A stretch of 12,614 nucleotides of DNA from an uncultured bacterium (GTDB taxonomy: Bacteria; Actinomycetota; UBA4738; HRBIN12), in the NCBI GenBank assembly GCA_937881155.1, contig CALGFI010000076.1:1-12614 (forward strand). The letters run 5' to 3'. The notes beneath the pieces were generated by a model. It made no database searches. It was given only the letters and a program-made list of their open reading frames with translations, and had not been told where the DNA came from. The position numbers and the translations under genes were made by a program. Within the stretch, counting starts at the first letter, position 1, and each line of letters begins with the position of its first letter. This document shows positions 7,604 through 12,614 of this stretch, in pieces.

Positions 7604-7610
7604 TCCCTTC
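7604..7610 (-). promoter_or_regulatory. Ribosome binding site of rtcB
   Basis: GAAGGGA on the minus strand lies 10 nt before the GTG at 7593. It supports the GTG start and shows that this gene inside a transcription unit uses a Shine-Dalgarno site. Confidence 0.45.
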
Positions 7611-7628
7611 AGTCGCGTGGGCACGTCG

Positions 7629-8165
7629 TCAGCGTTCGTCACGCGCGAGCTCGTAGCGCACCACCTGGCCGCCGTGTCGATGCTCGTAGCGTTCGACGAG
7701 ACGGAGGCCGACGTTCTCCGCTACGCGAAGCGACGGGACGTTTTCGGCAGCCGCGAACGCGCGGACGCGCTCGGCGCCGAGCGTCCCGAACGCGTAGTCG
7801 ACCAGCGCGCGAACGGCCTCGGTCGCGTACCCGCGCCCCTGGAACGCCGGGGCGATCGTGTATCCGATCTTGGCCACGCCCGGCTCGCCGTCGACCGCGC
7901 TGATGCCGACGTCGCCGACCAGGCGACCGCCGTCGCGTTCCTCGACCGTGAACTGCACCCACCCGCCCGCGCCGCCCGGCGCTCGGCTCTCCATCTCCAC
8001 GATCTCGGCGCGGATGCCCTCGGGGTCGGTGCGGTCCCATCCTTGGTACCGATTCACGTTCGGGTCGCTGCGGTAGGCGGAGATCGGTTCCGCGTCCTCC
8101 CGTCTCGATCGCCGAAGAACGAGGCGCTCCGTCACGAGCGGCTTGAACTCGGGGTCGGCGCGCAT
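7629..8165 (-). CDS. GNAT-family N-acetyltransferase (RimJ/RimL-like)
   Basis: This 178-residue cytoplasmic acetyltransferase uses acetyl-CoA to acetylate an amine, often a protein N-terminus or an amino acid. The RimJ/RimL (Acetyltransf_3) pattern is clear: TERLVLRRSRREDAEP near the start (12-27), a central GDVGIS strand (84-89), IGYTIAPAFQGRGYATEAVRAL (100-121) with the CoA pyrophosphate loop Q109-G-R-G-Y-A114, and the C-terminal AAENVPSLRVAENVGL (139-154). The substrate cannot be read from sequence. The ATG at 8165 has no Shine-Dalgarno but has TACCCT 9 nt upstream, so it may have its own leaderless promoter. Otherwise it is co-transcribed with the muramidase gene, whose stop lies 40 nt upstream. 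rtcB follows 35 nt downstream. Confidence 0.88.
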   Translation of the reverse strand: MRADPEFKPLVTERLVLRRSRREDAEPISAYRSDPNVNRYQGWDRTDPEGIRAEIVEMESRAPGGAGGWVQFTVEERDGGRLVGDVGISAVDGEPGVAKIGYTIAPAFQGRGYATEAVRALVDYAFGTLGAERVRAFAAAENVPSLRVAENVGLRLVERYEHRHGGQVVRYELARDER

Positions 8166-8174
8166 CGTCCGGGA

Positions 8175-8180
8175 AGGGTA
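8175..8180 (-). promoter_or_regulatory. Putative -10 box (TACCCT) ahead of the acetyltransferase gene
   Basis: TACCCT on the minus strand fits TAnnnT and ends 9 nt before the ATG at 8165. No ribosome site is present in that interval. It lies in the 40-nt gap after the muramidase stop and could give an internal leaderless transcript for the acetyltransferase and rtcB. Confidence 0.35.
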
Positions 8181-8205
8181 ACTACCGCGGACGTGCTGAG
8201 GAGCG

Positions 8206-9804
8206 CTAGCCCGTGGCCGGCGCGGGCGGCACGACGGACAGCGAGTCGACCGAGACGACGCGTCCCGTGGCGCGAGGGTCGGATCGGCCCAGCACCTCGA
8301 TCCGGATGGTGTGCAGGCCCGGCGACAACCCCGTCACACGGTGACGCACCGCGTCCACGCGCCGAGCGGAGTACGTGTCGACGACACGCTCGAGCTTCCC
8401 GTCGATCCAGATGGCGGCGAGGCCATGGTTCGGCCCGGTGACCGTCGTCCACACGGCACCAGTCCCGCGGAAGCGCACGTCGGCGCGCGCTCCGTTCACG
8501 TCGCTGCCCGCGACGCGCCCGCTGCGCCCCTCGCGCGCGGGAAGCACCGTCCACGCACCCGGCCGCCGGTACGTGATCGCCGTGCTGCCCTGTTCGAGCT
8601 CCGTCGGCGCGACGAACGCGCGGACGATGCTCGGCGTCGGGTTGCCGGCGCGGTCCGTGACACGATGCTCCGCGGTCGCCGGGTTCACCACGATCCGGTA
8701 GTGCTCGCCGGGAACGAGGGGTCGGCGCGGCGTGATGACGACCCGGCGCACATCACCGGACGAGCACCCGATGTAGGTTCCGACGCCCGTGAGACAGGCG
8801 AGCCGGATGCTCGGCTGCCTGACGAACCGGCTCGCCCGCACGTGCACGTTCCGCGGCGTTATGCCGCCCACGGTCTCGTCGAACGAGACGATCGCCGGGC
8901 TCGTGAAACCGTCTGGCCGCGTGATCCGTGCCGTCGGCGGGGTCGTGTCCGGAACCGTGATGACGAGCTCGCTCAGCGAATCCGTGAGGTTCACGTCGAC
9001 GCACCCGCGGATCCCCGGAACGCTGCCGCATTCGCTCTGCTGCCAGATCGACCATCCGTGGCCGCCCCACTCCCGGGCCGGAAGCGAGGGGCGACGGACG
9101 CCCCAGTGCGCGACCCACAGCGTGTCGAAGCCCGCCTTCACCACCGCCGTCGTGTCGCCCGTTCGCTCGGCCCACCCGAGGGAGCTCGTGTAGACCATCG
9201 GCCGAACGCCGAGGCGGTCGCGAACGCGCCGAAGCCACTGAAGGATCCACCTCGTCAACCGCCGGTGCGACAGCCCGCCGGAGGACTCGAGGTCGAGCAC
9301 GGGGATGACGTTCCCCGGCTCCAAGCGGGCGACGTCGAGGAAGTGGTTCGCCTCGCGGACGGCGTCAAAGGGGCCCTTGTCCGGCCGGGCGAAGTGGTAC
9401 GCGCCGAACGCCAAGTGGTTGGCCTCGGCATGTGACTTGTTCCGCAGGTACCTCCGATCGATGTACGTGCGGCCCTCGGTCGCCTTGGCGATCACGAAGT
9501 GATGGCCCGAGCGTGCTACGCGCTCCCAGTCGATCCGACCCTGGTAGTGGGACACGTCGATGCCCCGGGTCTGATTTCCCCTCGCCTGTCGAACGACCGC
9601 TCGAGGGAACGCCGAGGCGCCGGCGACGATCGACTCCCTGATCGCCTCCACGAAACCCACCGCGGGCGCGGACGCCTTCGGGCCGGTCCGGTGCCGCGAC
9701 GGCCGCTTTGGCTCGTCACCTTTGAAGTTGGGATACGAGGCCAGACCTGCCAGCGCGGCGGCGAAGACGATGACGCACGCCACCGCGCGCCGAACGTGTT
9801 GCAT
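8206..9804 (-). CDS. Secreted GH25 family muramidase (lysozyme) with C-terminal Ig-like and jelly-roll-like regions
   Basis: This 532-residue exported cell-wall hydrolase would cleave the beta-1,4 bond between N-acetylmuramic acid and N-acetylglucosamine. An N-terminal hydrophobic segment (about 6-24) after two arginines acts as signal peptide or anchor, followed by a basic linker (25-75). The GH25 domain spans about 80-275: GIDVSHYQG (81-89, D83), AKATEG (106-111), AYHFARP (135-141), PVLDLES (168-174) with catalytic D171 and E173, and CVDVN (268-272, D270). Residues 288-400 look like a bacterial Ig-like (SbsA/Big_5) domain with PLVPGEHYRIVV and DRAGN. Residues 405-525 form a beta-rich, possibly carbohydrate-binding module ending in GLHTIRIEVLG. 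The start at 9804 is favoured by a ribosome site and by placing the signal peptide at the N-terminus; a longer frame to 9891 has neither. Its role may be wall remodelling, or killing or digesting other bacteria. Confidence 0.9.
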   Translation of the reverse strand: MQHVRRAVACVIVFAAALAGLASYPNFKGDEPKRPSRHRTGPKASAPAVGFVEAIRESIVAGASAFPRAVVRQARGNQTRGIDVSHYQGRIDWERVARSGHHFVIAKATEGRTYIDRRYLRNKSHAEANHLAFGAYHFARPDKGPFDAVREANHFLDVARLEPGNVIPVLDLESSGGLSHRRLTRWILQWLRRVRDRLGVRPMVYTSSLGWAERTGDTTAVVKAGFDTLWVAHWGVRRPSLPAREWGGHGWSIWQQSECGSVPGIRGCVDVNLTDSLSELVITVPDTTPPTARITRPDGFTSPAIVSFDETVGGITPRNVHVRASRFVRQPSIRLACLTGVGTYIGCSSGDVRRVVITPRRPLVPGEHYRIVVNPATAEHRVTDRAGNPTPSIVRAFVAPTELEQGSTAITYRRPGAWTVLPAREGRSGRVAGSDVNGARADVRFRGTGAVWTTVTGPNHGLAAIWIDGKLERVVDTYSARRVDAVRHRVTGLSPGLHTIRIEVLGRSDPRATGRVVSVDSLSVVPPAPATG

Positions 9805-9810
9805 CGACGC

Positions 9811-9819
9811 TTTCCCCCT
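9811..9819 (-). promoter_or_regulatory. Ribosome binding site of the GH25 gene
   Basis: AGGGGGAAA on the minus strand ends 6 nt before the ATG at 9804. This supports that start over upstream in-frame ATGs. Confidence 0.55.
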
Positions 9820-9838
9820 GCCAAGGACGGGATGGGCG

Positions 9839-9844
9839 AGGCTA
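9839..9844 (-). promoter_or_regulatory. Putative -10 box (TAGCCT) for the GH25 gene
   Basis: TAGCCT on the minus strand fits TAnnnT and lies 34 nt before the ATG. It would give a 5' leader of about 27 nt that includes the ribosome site. No convincing -35 hexamer is seen. It is the only apparent first-in-unit gene here with a normal leader. Confidence 0.3.
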
Positions 9845-9875
9845 CCGAGTGCAACGACGTTTTCGTGGCAGGGAC

Positions 9876-9889
9876 GCTCCAGTTGGAGC
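9876..9889. promoter_or_regulatory. Perfect 6-2-6 inverted repeat, candidate operator
   Basis: GCTCCA-GT-TGGAGC lies in the 203-bp divergent region between the GH25 gene and the phosphatase gene. It is about 50 nt upstream of the presumed GH25 transcription start, a usual place for an activator or repressor site. No regulator gene is nearby, so this is sequence symmetry only. Confidence 0.3.
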
Positions 9890-9992
9890 ATTCCGCCGAG
9901 AACATCCGTGCACTGAGCGTGCTCGCCGGGCTCGTTGTTCGGAGGGTTGAGCCGGGCGTGAGGCTCAGCTCTGTTCGGTCGGACGCCGCCCG

Positions 9993-9998
9993 TACACT
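9993..9998 (+). promoter_or_regulatory. Putative -10 box (TACACT) for a leaderless phosphatase mRNA
   Basis: TACACT is a good TAnnnT match ending 9 nt before the ATG at 10008. The interval CGCCGCACC has no Shine-Dalgarno. A leaderless transcript is therefore likely. No clear -35 hexamer is present. Confidence 0.5.
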
Positions 9999-10007
9999 CG
10001 CCGCACC

Positions 10008-10808
10008 ATGCCGGTCGACGCCGACGCCATCCTTTCGCTCGCCGTCGACCTCGCGACGCAGGCGGCCGCGGTGCATGCGGACGGCCGAAAAACGCTGCTC
10101 CGAGTCGAGGAGAAGGGCTCGCCGTTCAGCCTGGTCACGCAGGTCGACCGGGAGGCCGAACGCGTGATCGTCGACGGGATCACAGCGGCACGTCCGGACG
10201 ACGAGATCCTCGGCGAAGAGGGAACGTCGGTACCCGGCAGCTCAGGCGTGCGGTGGCTCGTCGACCCGGTCGACGGAACGACGAACTACGTCTACGGGTA
10301 TGCCGCGTATTCCGCCTCGATCGGCGTCGAGATCGACGGCCAACCGGCGGTCGGCGTGGTGTTCGACACCGGGCGGGACGTGCTGTACACGGCCGTTCGC
10401 GGTCGCGGAGCGACCGCGAACGGCGACCCCATCGAGGCGAGCGACAAGGACGAGCTCGCCACCGCGCTCGTCGCGACGGGCTTCGCATTCGATCCCGCGC
10501 TTCGAACACGGCAGGGCGAGACGCTGACGAGGATCCTGGCGCGTCTTCGCGACATCCGGCGGAGCGGCTCGGCCTCGATCGACCTCCTTTCGTTGGCTAC
10601 CGGGGCCGTCGACGCCTACTACGAAGGCGGGCTCGCGCCTTGGGACGTCGCGGGTGGAGCCGTCATCGCCGAGGAGGCCGGCGCGACGGTGCTTCGGTCT
10701 ACCGTCGATGGCTATCCGGGGATCGGCGTGATCGGCGCGAACCCTCGGCTGCTCGAACCGCTCACCACGTTGCTGCGCGACGCCGGTTTCGCCCTGGACG
10801 CCTCCTGA
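10008..10808 (+). CDS. Inositol monophosphatase family protein
   Basis: This 266-residue magnesium-dependent sugar-phosphate phosphatase has the full metal-binding signature. It shows D47 in VTQVDREAE, E70-E71 in GEEG, the family box DPVDGTTNY (86-94; D86, D89), and the C-terminal WDVAGG (212-217; D213). Length and motif order match the family (about 260-275 residues). Possible substrates are myo-inositol 1-phosphate, histidinol phosphate (HisN-type enzymes in actinobacteria) or fructose 1,6-bisphosphate; nothing in the sequence decides between them. The ATG at 10008 is preceded by a -10-like TACACT and no ribosome site, suggesting leaderless translation. It diverges from the GH25 gene and appears to be a single-gene unit. 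No histidine or inositol pathway gene is in the window. Confidence 0.92.
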   Translation: MPVDADAILSLAVDLATQAAAVHADGRKTLLRVEEKGSPFSLVTQVDREAERVIVDGITAARPDDEILGEEGTSVPGSSGVRWLVDPVDGTTNYVYGYAAYSASIGVEIDGQPAVGVVFDTGRDVLYTAVRGRGATANGDPIEASDKDELATALVATGFAFDPALRTRQGETLTRILARLRDIRRSGSASIDLLSLATGAVDAYYEGGLAPWDVAGGAVIAEEAGATVLRSTVDGYPGIGVIGANPRLLEPLTTLLRDAGFALDAS

Positions 10809-10883
10809 TCGTTCGTCGCCGTGCCGGGCACCGCTCAGACGTAAACCGTTGAAGGGTACCGCCAGAGGCTGTTTTCGCGTCGA

Positions 10884-11045
10884 TCAGCGAGGCGCGGAAA
10901 CGGTGACGCCCGCGGCAGCCCGAACCACAGCCAAAACGAGCCTTGCCCACGTGGGCTTTCGAACCGGCTTCCGCGACGATTGCTCGTCCGTCAGTTCGGC
11001 GAGGCGCTCCTGAATCTCCGCCTCCCATGCGTCCCAGCTCTCCAT
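10884..11045 (-). CDS. Candidate small ORF, 53 residues, unknown function
   Basis: I do not recognise this protein. From the ATG at 11045 it begins MESWDAWEAEIQERLAELTD, an acidic, helix-favouring segment (1-21). A basic stretch follows (SSRKPVRKPTW, 23-33), then a hydrophobic segment (about 34-50, ARLVLAVVRAAAGVTVSA) that could be a weak membrane helix. About three quarters of third positions are G or C, which is coding-like but lower than in the neighbouring genes. Against it, no Shine-Dalgarno or TAnnnT box is seen near the start. The frame stays open for roughly 35 codons upstream without another usual start codon, so it may be a remnant of a longer gene. It would follow the ATPase gene on the same strand. 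Confidence 0.35.
   Translation of the reverse strand: MESWDAWEAEIQERLAELTDEQSSRKPVRKPTWARLVLAVVRAAAGVTVSAPR
10945..10956. repeat. Perfect 12-bp palindrome
   Basis: GCCCACGTGGGC is fully self-complementary and lies inside the candidate 53-codon ORF. It could be a regulator site or chance in GC-rich DNA. Confidence 0.3.
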
Positions 11046-11178
11046 GGGCAGAACATCGGCACGTTGATGGGCGGGCTCAAGGCTCGGGCCACAAATGAAG
11101 GAAAGGGCGGTTGGCTGTACGCGGTCCGCGTTCGGCCGGCGACTGCTCGATCAGCGCCCAGCTGGCTGCGGAGCGCGT

Positions 11179-12372
<1,194 letters not shown>

Positions 12373-12379
12373 CGTTCGG

Positions 12380-12478
12380 CTACGCCCACCACATCTTCGG
12401 CTTCTCGCGGATCACCACGGTCCGCAGCAGCTCGATCGCCCTGCGGAGCCCCTCGTCCATCGACACGAGCTGCTCCAC
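12380..12478 (-). CDS. Candidate leaderless small ORF (32 residues) upstream of the MalK-type gene
   Basis: I do not recognise this peptide. It begins at GTG (12476-12478), reads MEQLVSMDEGLRRAIELLR and then a hydrophobic/basic part, and ends KPKMWWA with two adjacent tryptophans before TAG. Every codon in it ends in G or C, whereas the same frame further upstream does not, so coding character begins close to this GTG. A TAGCAT -10-like box ends 7 nt before the GTG with no Shine-Dalgarno, the same layout as the aminotransferase gene. Residues 1-25 could form an amphipathic helix. The ATPase gene begins 7 nt after its stop, so it may be a coupled small protein or a leader peptide. The TrpTrp end is suggestive but not proof of amino-acid sensing. 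Confidence 0.5.
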   Translation of the reverse strand: MEQLVSMDEGLRRAIELLRTVVIREKPKMWWA

Positions 12479-12485
12479 GTGCTCG

Positions 12486-12491
12486 ATGCTA
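12486..12491 (-). promoter_or_regulatory. Putative -10 box (TAGCAT) for the small ORF and MalK-type gene
   Basis: TAGCAT on the minus strand ends 7 nt before the GTG of the 32-codon ORF and about 113 nt before the ATPase ATG. It is identical to the box ahead of the aminotransferase gene. No -35 consensus is visible. Confidence 0.4.
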
Positions 12492-12584
12492 GCTCTGTCG
12501 GGTTCGTCGCCGGCTCGTTGAGCGGCCGCGCGTGAGCGAGGCCGAAAACGCCAGCCCGGGACGAGCCGCCACGCCGGCCTGCCG

Positions 12585-12600
12585 CGAACGGCGGCGTTCG
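12585..12600. promoter_or_regulatory. Inverted repeat in the right-edge divergent region, candidate operator
   Basis: CGAACG-GCGG-CGTTCG has perfect 6-bp arms around 4 bases. It lies about 95-110 bp upstream of the TAGCAT box on the minus strand and just before a plus-strand TATGGT (12604-12609), where another gene may begin beyond the edge. It could be a regulator site or a small hairpin. Confidence 0.3.
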
Positions 12601-12614
12601 GGATATGGTCGAAC

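Larger units (their letters stand above)
10809..11178. other. 370-bp interval between phosphatase and ATPase genes
   Basis: This stretch lies between the convergent phosphatase and ATPase genes. It holds one candidate small ORF (10884-11045, minus) and three short symmetric elements: GTGCCGGGCAC (10821-10831), GCCCACGTGGGC (10945-10956, inside the ORF) and ACGCGG-T-CCGCGT (11119-11131). None is followed by a T-run, so no strong intrinsic terminator is visible. No tRNA is recognised; a TTCGAA near 10958-10963 does not sit in a T-arm. Confidence 0.5.

Noticed and set aside
8311..9435. Plus-strand open frame (374 codons) opposite the GH25 gene
   Set aside because: The minus-strand GH25 catalytic motifs explain this stretch, and the plus-strand translation is Arg/Pro/Ala-rich without recognisable features.
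9805..9891. Longer start for the GH25 protein at 9891
   Set aside because: It would place 29 polar residues before the signal peptide and lacks a ribosome site. The ATG at 9804 has one.
10821..10831. GTGCCGGGCAC as terminator of the phosphatase gene
   Set aside because: The central base leaves no usable loop without opening pairs, and no T-run follows.
10945..10975. Possible tRNA T-arm on the minus strand (GGTTCGAAAGCCC)
   Set aside because: The bases flanking the TTCGAAA loop do not pair as a T-stem and no acceptor or anticodon arms are present.
11119..11131. ACGCGG-T-CCGCGT as terminator of the MalK-type gene
   Set aside because: It has a short stem with a tiny loop, lies about 50 nt past the stop, and only a loose pyrimidine-rich stretch follows rather than a T-run.

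Overview
The window is GC-rich, uses GTG as well as ATG starts, and its first-in-unit genes mostly carry a TAnnnT hexamer 6-10 nt before the start codon with no Shine-Dalgarno sequence. Together with the protein types (Streptomyces-like agmatinase, MalK/MsiK-type ATPase, Tat-dependent lipoprotein), this suggests a chromosomal segment of an actinobacterium (Actinomycetota), perhaps a deep-branching or uncultured one. No phage, transposon, CRISPR, rRNA or tRNA sequence is visible. The taxonomic call is inference.

Layout, left to right. Bases 1-215 hold no convincing gene. A class I/II PLP aminotransferase (216-1379, +) follows and ends 5 bp from a convergent five-gene run on the minus strand. 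In transcription order that run is an agmatinase-family ureohydrolase (6345-5362), a Tat/lipobox polyamine-type binding protein (5292-4123), a PotA-type ATPase (4112-3048), a PotB-type permease (3051-2194) and a PotC-type permease (2194-1385). The last three are translationally coupled by start/stop overlaps. The plausible logic is uptake of agmatine, a related guanidino compound or a polyamine, followed by hydrolysis of the guanidino group.

A second minus-strand run carries a secreted GH25 muramidase (9804-8206), a RimJ/RimL-like acetyltransferase (8165-7629) and an RtcB RNA ligase (7593-6439). The first is a cell-wall hydrolase and the last an RNA-repair enzyme, so there is no obvious shared pathway. 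Diverging from the muramidase is an inositol-monophosphatase-family phosphatase (10008-10808, +). The 203-bp region between them has promoter-like elements on both strands and a perfect 6-2-6 inverted repeat.

The right part (10809-12614) holds a MalK/UgpC/MsiK-type sugar-transport ATPase (12372-11179, -) with no permease or binding protein in view. A candidate 32-codon leaderless small ORF (12478-12380, -) lies immediately upstream of it, and a candidate 53-codon ORF (11045-10884, -) lies downstream. The two small ORFs, the recurring leaderless start architecture and the agmatinase/Pot operon are the points most worth following up. I see no clear evidence of a wholly new multi-gene system.
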